In this document: positions 7,934 through 17,140 of the stretch, in pieces
Numbering within the stretch: the first letter of the stretch is position 1
Layout: every line of letters starts with the position of its first letter
From: Ardenticatenales bacterium
GTDB taxonomy: Bacteria > Chloroflexota > Anaerolineae > Ardenticatenales > Ardenticatenaceae
NCBI GenBank assembly: GCA_020634795.1
Contig: JACKAZ010000004.1
Span: 294,423 to 358,422, forward strand
Reading direction: 5' to 3'
DNA length: 64,000 bases
Made by a program: the position numbers and the translations under genes
Notes under the pieces: generated by a model
What the model saw: the letters and a program-made list of their open reading frames with translations, nothing else
Databases searched by the model: none
Told to the model about the DNA's origin: nothing

Positions 7934-9493
7934 GTGGGGAGCTATCGTCCGACCACCTATATCGACTTTTCTATCGACAAGAATCGCGCGGCATTCGAGC
8001 AAGCGCTGGCGCAAGTGCGGAGTGAGTTCGGTCAGCATTATCCGATCCTCATCGGGGGCGAGGCGATCGAGCTAGAGACCACCTTCAGCTCGGTCAACCC
8101 CAACAATCCGCAGCAGGTTTTGGGCTATCTGTCCGAAGCGACGGTGGAACATGCCCAACAGGCGCTGGAGGTGGCGACCGACGCCTTCGAGCAGTGGAAG
8201 CGCGTCCCCGTCCGCGAACGGGCCAGCTATTTGCAGCGTGCCGCCGACCTGATGCTGGAACGTCGCCACTACTTTTCGGCATGGATGGTCTATGAAGTGG
8301 GGAAAAGCTGGGCCGAGGCCGACGCCGACACCGCCGAAGCGGTCGATTTCTTGAACTACTACGCCGAGCAGATGATCCGCCTTGACGAGAGCGCGGACGG
8401 GATGCTGGTGGATTACGCGCCGGAGCACAACGAGCTGCGCTACATCCCGCTGGGCGTAGGCGCGGTGATCGCTCCCTGGAATTTCCCCAATGCCATCCTC
8501 GTGGGGATGAGCAGCGCCGCCATCGTGGCGGGCAACACGGTGGTCAGCAAGCCCGCCGAGCCGTCGTCGATCGTTGGCTACAAGGCGCTGGAACTGTTCC
8601 GCGAAGTGGGGCTGCCCGCGGGCGTGCTGAACGTCTTGACGGGGCCGGGCCGCAGCATTGGGGCGCACATCGTCTCGTCGCCGCTGACCCGCTTCGTCGC
8701 CTTCACCGGTTCGCGCGATGTGGGGATCCGCATCTATGGTGAGACGGCCAAGGTGCATCCGGGTCAGAAGTGGTTGAAGCGAGCGATCTTGGAGATGGGC
8801 GGGAAGGATGCCGTGGTTGTGGACGAGACCGCCGATCTCGAATCCGCCGCACAGGGGATCGTCGCCAGCGCCTTTGGCTATCAGGGGCAGAAATGCTCGG
8901 CGGGGTCGCGGGCCATCATCGTGCGCGACGTCTACGAGACGGTCAAAGATCGCGTGGTCGAGCTGACCAGCGAGCTGACGCTGGGGCCGGTCGACGATGT
9001 CGAAAACTACATGGGCGCGGTCATCAATGAGGAAGCGTTCCAGAAGATCAGCGAGTACATCGAGATCGGCAAGGGGGAAGGGGAGCTGCTGCATGGCGGC
9101 ACAGTGGCGAACGATCCGGAGACGGAGGGCTACCTGATCGCCCCGACCATCTTCGGCAACGTCTCCGACCAAGCGCGTATCGCCCAAGAAGAGATTTTCG
9201 GGCCGGTGCTGGCGCTCATTCCCGCCGAAGACTACGACGACGCGATCCGTATCGCCAATGGGACCGACTACGGGTTGACGGGCGCGATTTACAGCAACGA
9301 TGATGAGCGATTGGCGCGGGCGAAAGACGACTTCCACGTCGGCAACCTCTATCTGAATCGCAAATGCACGGGCGCGTTGGTTGGGGTGCATCCCTTCGGC
9401 GGCTTCAATATGAGCGGCACCGATTCCAAGGCGGGCGGCCCCGACTACCTGCTCCTTTTCACGCAGGCGAAGTCGATCGCGACGAAAAAATAG
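7934..9493 (+). CDS. pruA: L-glutamate gamma-semialdehyde (P5C) dehydrogenase
   Basis: A 519-residue NAD-dependent aldehyde dehydrogenase that oxidises glutamate semialdehyde to glutamate in proline or arginine breakdown. The GTG at 7934 has AAGGAGG at 7918-7924; frames upstream are only open noncoding sequence. Recognisable parts are IAPWNFPNAI, the NAD-loop FTGSRDVGIRI near residue 258, LEMGGKDAVVVDE with the general-base Glu, and GYQGQKCSAGSRAII with the catalytic Cys near 319. The end GGFNMSGTDSKAGGPDYL is typical of the RocA/PruA group rather than other aldehyde dehydrogenases. A possible -10 (TACAAT, 7882-7887) lies upstream. No proline dehydrogenase is adjacent. Confidence 0.93.
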   Translation: MGSYRPTTYIDFSIDKNRAAFEQALAQVRSEFGQHYPILIGGEAIELETTFSSVNPNNPQQVLGYLSEATVEHAQQALEVATDAFEQWKRVPVRERASYLQRAADLMLERRHYFSAWMVYEVGKSWAEADADTAEAVDFLNYYAEQMIRLDESADGMLVDYAPEHNELRYIPLGVGAVIAPWNFPNAILVGMSSAAIVAGNTVVSKPAEPSSIVGYKALELFREVGLPAGVLNVLTGPGRSIGAHIVSSPLTRFVAFTGSRDVGIRIYGETAKVHPGQKWLKRAILEMGGKDAVVVDETADLESAAQGIVASAFGYQGQKCSAGSRAIIVRDVYETVKDRVVELTSELTLGPVDDVENYMGAVINEEAFQKISEYIEIGKGEGELLHGGTVANDPETEGYLIAPTIFGNVSDQARIAQEEIFGPVLALIPAEDYDDAIRIANGTDYGLTGAIYSNDDERLARAKDDFHVGNLYLNRKCTGALVGVHPFGGFNMSGTDSKAGGPDYLLLFTQAKSIATKK

Positions 9494-9592
9494 CGCTCGA
9501 GGGTTGCGCCCTACGGCTGGAGGTAGAGCGAAACCTCCTTTTCTCGGGCAAGCGCAGCGACTATCCGTCCCCTTTCACCCACAAGCCGACAT

Positions 9593-9630
9593 AGCAAGCG
9601 GCCCGTCCTAGTGACGGACCGCTTGCTTTT
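9593..9630 (+). terminator. intrinsic terminator
   Basis: AGCAAGCGG (9593-9601) pairs with CCGCTTGCT (9619-9627), with an inner CCGTC/GACGG extension, then TTT. It separates pruA from the convergent gene and could act in both directions. Confidence 0.8.
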
Positions 9631-9651
9631 GGTCTGCGCCGATACCCTTAC

Positions 9652-10092
9652 TTACGAACCGAAAATCACACGGGGTGGTGTGGGGTCCTTGCTGTACTGG
9701 ATAGCGTGGATCTTCTGAACGACCAAGCGCAGGTCACGCTCCGCCTTGGCGTCGGGCAGGGCAAGTGCCTTCAGAAAAAGTAGCTTGGCCAGCGAGACCA
9801 CGTGGTAGCGTTCTGCTTCGACCGCACCCACTGAGAGGGCGGCATAGTCGAAAAGCAGGATCGACCGCCAGAACTCGAACTCGCCGATGCTGACGCCCAG
9901 ATCGCCGAAGAGGTCACGCTTGTGCTGGGGGTAGCGTGCCGCCAAACCCTCGTAATCCGCCGCGCTAACGACGAAATCGCTGTCGTCCCCCGCCGCGCGA
10001 AGCTGATAGTAGGCCATCGCTTGACCACCGATCAGCAGCGGCTTGGCAGCGAAAACGTGGTCGATCTGAGTAAGATCGATCGGACGACGCAT
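9652..10092 (-). CDS. nucleotidyltransferase-like conserved protein
   Basis: A 146-residue protein with LLIGGQAMAYYQLR followed by DDSDFVV, resembling the GG...DxD core of minimal nucleotidyltransferases of the AbiEii/DUF6036 kind. A later helix (LLFLKALALPDAKAERDL) matches the conserved LxxLKxLAxRxKDxxDL of that superfamily. It starts eight bases after the rseP stop on the same strand and has no clear ribosome binding site, so it is probably translated from the rseP message. Its biological role is unknown; antitoxin-type or RNA-modifying roles occur in relatives. Confidence 0.6.
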   Translation of the reverse strand: MRRPIDLTQIDHVFAAKPLLIGGQAMAYYQLRAAGDDSDFVVSAADYEGLAARYPQHKRDLFGDLGVSIGEFEFWRSILLFDYAALSVGAVEAERYHVVSLAKLLFLKALALPDAKAERDLRLVVQKIHAIQYSKDPTPPRVIFGS

Positions 10093-10100
10093 CGGTCGTA

Positions 10101-11210
10101 CTACTGCAGAATCGACGCGCCGCTGAGCAAGCGCTGTACGTCAAAGACGGTTACCAGCACCATCAGGCCCAACAGCAGCGCGATGCCGAGCAGGTGGACC
10201 AGCCCTTCCCGTTCGGGGCTGATTCGTTTGCCGCGCAACGCCTCCACGATGATGAAGAGCAGCCGTCCGCCATCCAGTCCGGGAATCGGCAGCAGGTTGA
10301 AGATGGCAAGGTTGACCGAGAGCAGCGCCATAAAGTTGAGAATGTAGTCGAGCTGACCGCTCTGCGCCACTTCGCCGGTGACCTGGAAGATGCCCACCGG
10401 CCCTGCCACGGGCACATCCTCGGATTGCCCCGTGGCAACATCGCGGATCAGCGACGCGAAAGCGCCAGAAATGCCGGTGGTGAGCGCCCAGGTGTTGCGC
10501 AGCCCGAAATCGACGGCCTGCAGCGGGTTGTAGCGCACCATCTCCCGTTGATTGGCGACCTGCACCCCGATGCGGGGCAACGCCTCTTCGTTGAGCAGCC
10601 GCGGCGTGACACTGATATCCATCAGCTCGCCGCCCCGTTCCACCGCCAACGGAATCTCTTGATCCCCAAACTGCTGAACCAGCGCGGTTAGTTGGTTCAC
10701 ATCGGTGACCCGCTGGTTGGCAACAAAGGCGATCTGGTCCCCGATGCGCAGCCCCGCTTGGTCGGCGGGGGCATTGTCTTCGACCATCAGCACTTCGATC
10801 AGTCCGGTGGGTGGCCCGTCCGGCACCCCCACGGCCATCGCTCCCCCCGCGAAAAGGAGGATTGGCAGCAGCAGATTCATGATCGGCCCCGCCAGCAGCA
10901 CCCCCACCCGCCACGATTTGCTCTTCGCGGCGAAGCTGCGGGGATCGGCCTCTTCTTCGCCGTTCTCGCCGACCATTCGTACAAAGCCGCCCAGCGGCAG
11001 CCAGTTCAGGGTGTACTCGGTCTCGCCCTTCTTGAAGAGCGTCAGCATCTTGGGAGGAAAGCCGAAGCCAAACTCTTCCACTTTGATCCCGGCCCACTTG
11101 GCAACGGCGAAGTGGCCCAGCTCGTGGACGAAGACAAGCACCCCCAGAATGAGGATGAAGGCGACAATTTTGAAGGCTCCGGAAGAGAGAAAAGCAAGTA
11201 TATCCGGCAT
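10101..11210 (-). CDS. rseP: site-2 membrane metalloprotease RseP
   Basis: A 369-residue polytopic zinc protease of family M50 that cleaves transmembrane substrates such as anti-sigma factors or signal-peptide remnants. FVHELGHFAVAKWAG carries HExxH in the first membrane helix near residue 25. GFPPKML and GGFVRMVGENGEE follow as in other RseP proteins. One PDZ domain spans about 120-205 (LRIGDQIAFVANQRV). NLLPIPGLDGGRL near residue 310 gives the third zinc ligand Asp. The ATG at 11210 is preferred to 11216 because AGGAG then sits six bases upstream. No dxr, uppS or bamA neighbour is present, unlike in proteobacteria. Confidence 0.93.
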   Translation of the reverse strand: MPDILAFLSSGAFKIVAFILILGVLVFVHELGHFAVAKWAGIKVEEFGFGFPPKMLTLFKKGETEYTLNWLPLGGFVRMVGENGEEEADPRSFAAKSKSWRVGVLLAGPIMNLLLPILLFAGGAMAVGVPDGPPTGLIEVLMVEDNAPADQAGLRIGDQIAFVANQRVTDVNQLTALVQQFGDQEIPLAVERGGELMDISVTPRLLNEEALPRIGVQVANQREMVRYNPLQAVDFGLRNTWALTTGISGAFASLIRDVATGQSEDVPVAGPVGIFQVTGEVAQSGQLDYILNFMALLSVNLAIFNLLPIPGLDGGRLLFIIVEALRGKRISPEREGLVHLLGIALLLGLMVLVTVFDVQRLLSGASILQ

Positions 11211-11216
11211 GGACAT

Positions 11217-11540
11217 CTCCTACAGCATCATGTCGCCGTCGCCTCTGCCCGTCAACAGGGCACGTGAAGGGCCGACGAACGACCTTGGGTCGATAATAAG
11301 CGTAGCGGTTAAGTATAGACGGAGTATGCGTCGATTCCAAGGGGATTTTGTGTTGGATGGGAGCTGGGGAAACTGAAGGAGCTAGCGGGGAGGGAGCCAC
11401 GCAGCTTGACGGCGCGTCAATGGTGAATCGCAGCGTTGCCCCCTCGCCAACCTCTCTCGCTCTGCCCGTCGCCCGTGTGCGCTTTGTCGCGCTCTTCCCC
11501 CATCATCTTTGCAACGCACCCGCCCCACGAAGGAGGCCCC
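11217..11540. other. intergenic region between rseP and the DUF2277 gene
   Basis: 324 bp separate the divergently transcribed rseP and DUF2277 genes. Apart from a loose GAGCTGGGG-like G-rich patch at about 11361-11395, I see no gene, hairpin or strong promoter. Confidence 0.5.
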
Positions 11541-11810
11541 ATGTGCCGCAACATCAGAGCACTCTACAATTTCGAACCAGCCGCGACCCCTGCGGAGATC
11601 GAGGAGGCCGCGCTCCAGTTCGTTCGCAAAGTGAGTGGCTATCGCAGGCCCTCTGCGGCCAACGAAGCGGCCTTTGATCAGGCCGTGGCCGAGGTCAGTG
11701 CGGCGGTACACCGCTTACTCGAAGGGTTGACGACGAGTCGCCCGCCGAAAGACCGCGAAAAGGAGCAGCGTAAAGCCAGGGAACGGGCTGCGAAACGGTA
11801 TCGCGGCTGA
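11541..11810 (+). CDS. DUF2277 family protein
   Basis: An 89-residue protein beginning MCRNIRALYNFEPAATPAEI, which is diagnostic for DUF2277, and ending in a basic tail (KEQRKARERAAKRYRG). AGGAGG lies six bases before the ATG, so the start is firm. Family members are small soluble proteins of unknown function, common in Actinobacteria and Chloroflexota, with the N-terminal CRNI motif conserved. It stands alone between rseP and the mobile-element island. Confidence 0.85.
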   Translation: MCRNIRALYNFEPAATPAEIEEAALQFVRKVSGYRRPSAANEAAFDQAVAEVSAAVHRLLEGLTTSRPPKDREKEQRKARERAAKRYRG

Positions 11811-11952
11811 GCGGCGTTGATGGAGAATGGCGGCTCCGGGCCGCCCTCTTGCGCGACATAACCTTTATAGCAGACGCGGATGATGGAACTCGCCAACACT
11901 TCGATTCAGCTCGGCTTTTTCGTCTGCCAAGTGGTGGCGGTCGTGAGTCTAA

Positions 11953-12663
11953 TAGAGAAATCAGGTAGAAATAGTAGAAAGAGCTTTGAGTAGCGGAAGG
12001 TTGAAATCATCAAGCAGAGAAGAAGGAAAGTTGGTTGAAGTGAGATGATCTAGCCATCTGTCGCTCAAATCAGTAAGGCGCGTGGTGGTGTGATTGTGAC
12101 TCTGCGCCGCCCGCACGGCTTTCCAGACATGCTCCTGTGGATTGAGGTCAGGCGCTGCCGTCGGCAAGCGCATCAATTCTAAGCGCGGGTTATCAGCAAC
12201 AAGCTGGCGCACCGCCTCGCCTTGATGCCAAGGTGCGCGATCCCAAAGCATAACGATGGGGACATCGGGATAGTGGTCTAGCACCTGCTGCAGGTGTTCA
12301 GCCGTGGTAACTGAATTGCAACGCGCCGCCTTCATCGCGATCTCTTCGCCCGTCAAAAGGTTGAGAGTTCCATAGAAGTGTTGGCACTCGCGGTTGGCAG
12401 CTATCTTGACAACGGGCGTTTGTCCTAGTGGTGCCCAGACATGAGTGGTGGTCGCTTGTAAGTAAAGGGCGGCCTCATCCTCGGCTAAAAAGAGGGTCTG
12501 TGGTGCTTCCAAATAGCAATCCACCACCTTTTTTTTCCAACGCGGCAGAATACTCTGCCACGTCGTTTTCACTCCGTGATTGGTAGACACCGCTACTTTT
12601 CTGGTAGCTGAAGCGGCATTCCTTGAACAAGGCGCGATAGGATGTGAGGCTATCATAGCGCAG
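11953..12663 (-). mobile_element. IS630-type element, truncated copy
   Basis: This segment is nearly identical to the 3' two thirds of the intact element at 19892-21032, in reverse orientation. The end TAGAGAAATCAGGTAG is intact at 11953, but the copy stops abruptly at about 12663, where another transposase fragment begins. The first third, with its left end and helix-turn-helix, is missing. Confidence 0.9.
11961..12656 (-). pseudogene. IS630 transposase, C-terminal portion
   Basis: The frame encodes the DDE catalytic part of an IS630 transposase (ETPQTLFLAEDEAALYLQ-like start, then VPIVMLWDRAPWHQGEAVRQL and PDLNPQEHVWKAVRAAQ), almost identical to the copy at 20449-21024. It lacks the N-terminal DNA-binding domain, which is cut off at 12663, and also has the A8 slippage tract near 12530. 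It cannot make a whole transposase. Confidence 0.85.
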
Positions 12664-12668
12664 TCTGG

Positions 12669-13388
12669 ATGGCAATGGCCCTGATGGTCGCCACGCGCTT
12701 GTGGCTAGGTGGCGTGATCAGTGCCAAGCGTGACAAGCCATTGATTGCCGAGTTGATGGGCAAGGTACGGGGCATGGCGCTGTACCGTCCGTTGCTGATC
12801 GCGGTCGATGGCTTCAGTAGCTACGTGAGCACCACGCGCGATGCCTTCCGTAGCAAAGTACCGCGCTGGGGCGTAGGGGGACGCTGTAGACTACGCGCTT
12901 GGGATGATATTGCGATTGTACAAGTGGTGAAGGGCGGTGCCGCTGCGTTCATTGAGCGACGCATTGTGCAAGGCAACCCGGCCCGTGTTGCAGAGCTAAT
13001 CGCCACATCACAGGGCGCAGGCGGCATCAACACGGCTTACATCGAGCGACTCAATGCCACCTTCCGCAGCTGCCTGTGTTGGCTGACGCGCCGTACGCGC
13101 TCACTGGCCCACCAGCACCAAACGCTTTGGGCTGGCATGTATGTAGTCGGCTGTCTCTACAATCTGTGTGACTATCATGCCAGCTTGCGGGTTGAACTGC
13201 ACATGGTGCGTGGCAAGCGCCGCTGGTTACAGCGCACGCCTGCGATTGCGGCTGGCCTCACCGATCACCCATGGTCGCCGCTTGAACTGTTCGCCTACAA
13301 AGTTCCACCGCCACGCTGGCTACCTCCCAAGCAACGCGGACGGCGCTCCAAACAGATGCGCCAGACCATCCAAAAGTGGGCCGCTTAG
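12669..13388 (+). pseudogene. DDE transposase of another family, probably 5'-truncated
   Basis: 239 residues remain. LLIAVDGFSSYVSTTRDAF supplies a likely catalytic Asp, and NTAYIERLNATFRSCL with LTRRTRSLAHQ gives the E..N helix seen in IS1/IS481-like transposases. The frame begins flush against the broken end of the IS630 copy, so an N-terminal part (DNA-binding domain and perhaps the first Asp) seems to be lost. I do not recognise terminal repeats. The family is not certain. Confidence 0.6.
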
Positions 13389-13395
13389 GCTCCAC

Positions 13396-13590
13396 GCTTA
13401 AGTGCAGCGCTACCGCGCACCGTTTCATACGAAATGCTCTCCACGATGTCTAGGCTGACCATCTGGTCGGCGAGCAGTTGCAACGTCCAGCGACCATAGC
13501 CCACTGGGGGGGTGCCCAGTCGCATCGCAATCAATTGGGCTTCGCCCTCGCCGTCAAGCTTGCGTGACCGGGAAGGTCTTATGCTACAAT
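13396..13590 (-). pseudogene. remnant of a second IS630-family transposase
   Basis: On the minus strand, SRSRKLDGEGEAQLIAM is followed by TPPVGYGRWTLQLLADQMV and ESISYETVRGSAALKR. This is the winged-helix linker region common to a widespread IS630 subgroup (LDGxxEAxLIALACSxPPxGxxRWTLxLLA). Only about 60 codons remain, without start or catalytic domain. It differs in sequence from the two IS630 copies at 12 and 20 kb. Confidence 0.75.
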
Positions 13591-13627
13591 GTGATATGGG
13601 TAACTAGGACAAAGTAAGAGGCGCATC

Positions 13628-13873
13628 ATGACATTCAAAGATATCGTTGCAGAGGTCCCACAGCTTTCGGTCGAAGAGCGGTATAGCTTGATTACCATTC
13701 TTCATCATTCGCTGGACGAGGTGCGGAGTGCGAAGACGCTCATTGGAGAAGATACGGAGCATCCCTCATCAATTTTGGCGTTGCGTGGCTTTCTCAAAAA
13801 AGAGGGGGCGCCGCCCACGGATGACGAGCTAAAGGACGATTACGTCGTCTATCTCATGGAGAAATATGGCTAA
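13628..13873 (+). CDS. antitoxin of a PIN-domain toxin-antitoxin pair
   Basis: An 81-residue acidic protein whose stop codon shares one base with the start of a PIN-domain gene (TAATG). It begins MTFKDIVAEVPQLSVEERYS, similar to short antitoxin N-termini paired with PIN_3 toxins, and has an acidic C-terminus suited to wrapping the toxin. A -10-like TACAAT lies at 13585-13590. By analogy it would repress its own promoter and neutralise the downstream toxin. Confidence 0.75.
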   Translation: MTFKDIVAEVPQLSVEERYSLITILHHSLDEVRSAKTLIGEDTEHPSSILALRGFLKKEGAPPTDDELKDDYVVYLMEKYG

Positions 13874-14313
13874 TGCGCGTACTACTGGATACGAACGTTC
13901 TGCTCGACTTTTTCCTTGCGCGTGAACCATTCGTTGACAAGGCGACGGAACTAATAGAACTTCATGAACAGGGAGGCTATGATGGATATGTCTCGGCCAT
14001 CACACCTGTCAATCTCTTTTACATCACACGTAAGATGAAGGGAATTGAGGGAGCAAAAGAGATCGTTACGATAACCCTAGCAACCTTTGGGATCTGTCCT
14101 ATCACTGCTCCAGTGCTCGAAGCAGCAGGGTTGCTTCCGATGAAAGACTACGAAGATGCTGTACAACATGCCAGTGCTGCCGTCCTCCACCTGGATGCCA
14201 TCGTAACGCGCAATCACAAAGATTATGGTGGCGCTACGCTAGCTGTCTATGAGCCAGCAGGCTTCCTCGCACAGTTCCAGCAACCTCCGCAAGACGACGC
14301 GCTTGATAAATAA
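13873..14313 (+). CDS. PIN-domain ribonuclease toxin (VapC-like)
   Basis: A 146-residue PIN-domain protein. MRVLLDTNVLLDFFLAREPF gives the first Asp and Asn of the metal site. A central acidic residue lies in NLFYITRKMKGIEGAKEI, and MKDYEDAVQHASAAV and VTRNHKDYGG supply the C-terminal Asp and Asp/Asn positions. Such toxins cleave tRNA or rRNA when released from antitoxin. The one-base overlap with the preceding gene indicates translational coupling. It sits inside the mobile-element island. Confidence 0.85.
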   Translation: MRVLLDTNVLLDFFLAREPFVDKATELIELHEQGGYDGYVSAITPVNLFYITRKMKGIEGAKEIVTITLATFGICPITAPVLEAAGLLPMKDYEDAVQHASAAVLHLDAIVTRNHKDYGGATLAVYEPAGFLAQFQQPPQDDALDK

Positions 14314-14475
14314 CACTCCCCAATTTTTGATCATGATACCCCTTCCCCACTGGGACGATATCTTGCGGTGCGAGCGAAAGTTCACGTTCCACCGATCAGT
14401 AGACAGACGCGGACCCCCGGAGGCGTAGCCGGATAGTACCTGCTGCTTGCGCGGCAATAACCAGCGAAAGAGCCA

Positions 14476-15585
14476 ATGTTGGCAACGATGCGAGACGAGG
14501 ACCAGAAGATGCTGGTGGAGGGGTGGGCAAATGTATTAGTCGGAGATTTGCTCGAGGCAAATTACGGTAAGGGCTTACGGCAAGCCGATCGAGTCGTGGA
14601 AGGGGACATTCCAGTCTACGGCTCAGGAGGTATAGTCCGACGACACGACGTGCCCTTAACTTCAAAACCGTCTCTCATCATTGGTCGCAAGTGCGCGGCT
14701 GGATCAGTCTATCTTTCACAGACCCCCTGTTGGCCCATCGATACCGTCTACTTTATTGAGTTCGATAACGAGGTGCGTTTGAAATATTGCTACTATCTTC
14801 TTGGCTATTTGAACCTCGGTACTCTTGATACCTCTACGGCAATTCCTAGTTTACGACGGGATGATCTGTATGCGCAGCAGGTGCCCCTCCCCCCCTCGCC
14901 GAGCAGCGCCGTATCGTGGAGGCCATCAAGGTCCAGTTCACGCGGCAGGCGGGGGTGCAGGCGCTGGAGCGCGTGCAGCGCGGTCTGTAACGCTACAAGG
15001 TCTCCGTCTTCAAGGCGGCGTGCGAGGGACGCCTAGTGCCGCAGGACCCCACCGACGAGCCCGCCGACCAGCTCCTGGAGCGCATCCTCGCCGAGCGGCG
15101 CGCGCAGTGGGAGGCGGAGGCGTGGCAGAAGGAGATCAAGCGGGCACAGAAGAAGGCGGCGCAGGCCCAGCGCAAAGTTGAGGGTCGCCCATACCGCATC
15201 CGCGACATGGAGCCGGGGGAGTGGCTCAGCCTGCCGGAGGAGGAGTACGCGCCCTACTTGCCGAAGAATGATAAGTGGAAGCGCAAGCACGACGTGCCGC
15301 AGCCACCGGATACTGATGATCTGCCGGCGCTGCCGGAGAGCTGGGTGTGGACTAACTTTCTATCTGTCACGATAGATGGACCACAAAATGGACTCTACTT
15401 GCCTCAAGAGCAGTATGGAGCTGGGGTGCCAATTCTGCGAATCGACGACTACCAGTTTGGTTGGAGTCTCACTGCTGAGGAGATGCAAAAAGTAACCGCT
15501 TCTGAAGCTTGGACTTTTGACAAAAGCATAGCCAGTCGCGGGGGCAAGATTTGCCAAAAAGGAGGAACTGCGCCAGAAGTAGAGT
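14476..15585 (+). pseudogene. hsdS: type I restriction specificity subunit HsdS, broken
   Basis: Residues from 14476 form a first target-recognition domain (YGKGLRQADRVVEGDIPVYG, GRKCAAGSVYLSQTPCWPID, TSTAIPSLRRDDL). The reading frame breaks at a C7 tract at about 14889-14895, where one more C would give VPLPPLAEQRRIVEAIK. An in-frame TAA follows at 14988-14990, before RYKVSVFKAACEGRLVPQD, the conserved spacer helix. A second recognition domain starts with LPESWVW and is cut at about 15574 by an IS4-type element. No hsdM or hsdR remains nearby, so no functional restriction system is expected. Confidence 0.85.
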
Positions 15586-17048
15586 ATGGACATTACTCAA
15601 TACACTACCGCGTTGGAGCAGTTCCGAACCACATTGTACCAGAGTTTTGCGAATCGCGCAGACACGCTGCTGGAGCTGGTGGATGCGCTGTGCAGCTACC
15701 CGGAGGCAGAGTCGGTGGTGGCCTATAGCCTGGCCCCTGTGTTTCGGCGCAGCTATTCGACCCTCTCCAAGGCGCTGGCGGCGCTAGACCTGGCAGAGTT
15801 AACGCTGGCGCAGCTGCTGCAACCTTATCTGCCGCGACCGCGCCAGCGTCCCTTCTGGCTGTTGTTAGTGGATGTGACGGCGCAACCACGACCCTATGCC
15901 CAGCTCTTAGCTGACCGTGGGATGGTCTATGCGCCGCCCGTGGTGAAGGGCAACAAGCCGGTTACCATCGGGCATCAGTATTCCACGGTCGCGCTAGGTT
16001 TGGAGCCAGAAGCGGGTGTCTCAAGCAGTTGGGTCTTGCCCCTGCTGACGCAGCGCGTCGCCACCGATGCCGACAAAGAGGGGGTGGGGGCCGCGCAGAT
16101 TGAGGCCTTGCTGGCCGACGAGCGGCTGCCCTTTGGCGCGGAGCTGTGCGTGGAAGTCGGCGACAGCAGCTACAGCAAGCCCGCCTACCTGCATGCGCAC
16201 CGCCATCATGCGCATCTGGTCACCATAGCGCGTGTGCGCAGCAACCGCACCTTCTACTATCGGTACGTGGCGGATGAGGCAGCGGCCCCCAGCGCTGGCC
16301 ATCCCACGTGGTACGGTGAGGCATTCAAGCTCACCGACCCTGAGACGTGGACCCCGCCGCCTGAGACGTTAACCTGGTGGGAGAGCAGTCGGCGCGGCAA
16401 GCGCCAGCGCGTGGAGATTCAGGGCTGGCACAACCTACTGATGCGCGGTAAGCACACGCCGCAGCGCCTGCCCATGCAGCACTATCCGTTCACGCTGGTG
16501 CGCATCATGCGCTACGACGAGGCAGGCAATCCGCTCTACCAGCGCCCGCTGTGGCTGCTCGTGATGGGCCAGCGACGCGGCGAGTTGAGCCTGCAGCACA
16601 TCTATGACGCCTATGCCGCGCGCTTCGACATCGAACACTTTTTCCGCTTTGGCAAGCAGAAGCTGCATATGGCCGACTTTCAGACGCCGGACGTGGCCCC
16701 GGAAGCGAGCTGGTGGCAGCTGACGCATATCGCCTACGCTCAACTCTGGATGGCGCGGCATATCGCCCAAGCGTTGCCGCGGCCCTGGGCGCGCAACCTG
16801 CCCGCCCTGAAAGCGCGCTGTCTCTCGCCTACCTTGGTACAGCGCGACTTCGGACGAATTATTCGGCAGTTGGGGACACCGGCCCAAGCGCCCAAACCAC
16901 GCGGTATTGCACCTGGGCGGTCGAAGGGCACGAAATTGCCCCCACGACCACGCCAAAAGGTCATTATCAAGGGCCGCCCAAGCGCCAAAGCTGCCTGATT
17001 ACAAGGCGTTGCCGCCCTTATTAAGGTGCGCGCTCAACTCAACTTCTG
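15574..17048 (+). mobile_element. IS4-type insertion sequence in hsdS
   Basis: CAGAAGTAGAGT (15574-15585) and the inverted ACTCAACTTCTG (17037-17048) differ at one of twelve positions and flank a single transposase gene, giving an element of about 1475 bp. No target duplication is visible, so the ends are provisional. hsdS does not resume on the far side. Confidence 0.6.
15586..16998 (+). CDS. DDE transposase, IS4/IS701-like
   Basis: A full-length 470-residue transposase. LLVDVTAQPRPY gives the first catalytic Asp near residue 98 and VEVGDSSYSKPAYL the second near 195. YAARFDIEHFFRFGKQKL contains the Y-2-R-3-E-6-K signature that defines the IS4 group. The C-terminus is basic (PPRPRQKVIIKGRPSAKAA). 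It appears intact and could be active. The ATG overlaps what is left of hsdS in another frame. Confidence 0.85.
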   Translation: MDITQYTTALEQFRTTLYQSFANRADTLLELVDALCSYPEAESVVAYSLAPVFRRSYSTLSKALAALDLAELTLAQLLQPYLPRPRQRPFWLLLVDVTAQPRPYAQLLADRGMVYAPPVVKGNKPVTIGHQYSTVALGLEPEAGVSSSWVLPLLTQRVATDADKEGVGAAQIEALLADERLPFGAELCVEVGDSSYSKPAYLHAHRHHAHLVTIARVRSNRTFYYRYVADEAAAPSAGHPTWYGEAFKLTDPETWTPPPETLTWWESSRRGKRQRVEIQGWHNLLMRGKHTPQRLPMQHYPFTLVRIMRYDEAGNPLYQRPLWLLVMGQRRGELSLQHIYDAYAARFDIEHFFRFGKQKLHMADFQTPDVAPEASWWQLTHIAYAQLWMARHIAQALPRPWARNLPALKARCLSPTLVQRDFGRIIRQLGTPAQAPKPRGIAPGRSKGTKLPPRPRQKVIIKGRPSAKAA

Positions 17049-17140
17049 TTGAGCCATATCCGTTTGTCAAAAGTCCAACCGTCAATTCGCGCGAGACAAA
17101 CCTAATCTCACCCCCCGATATTTTTTGTCACTCGGCCTCC

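Noticed and set aside
8072..9391. A 439-codon open frame antisense to pruA, and similar long antisense frames in rpoD, tuf and dnaG
   Set aside because: High GC codon bias leaves stop-free antisense frames. The products are arginine/histidine-rich, match no family, and lie over genes with clear function.
12900..13400. The transposase at 12.7-13.4 kb as an intact IS
   Set aside because: It abuts the broken IS630 copy, has no visible terminal repeats and appears to lack an N-terminal domain.
14880..14900. Phase-variable hsdS through the C7 tract
   Set aside because: A downstream in-frame TAA and an IS insertion abolish function whatever the tract length.
16998..17140. Remainder of hsdS after the IS4-type element
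   Set aside because: No frame here continues the second recognition domain, so the 3' part of hsdS seems deleted, not merely displaced.
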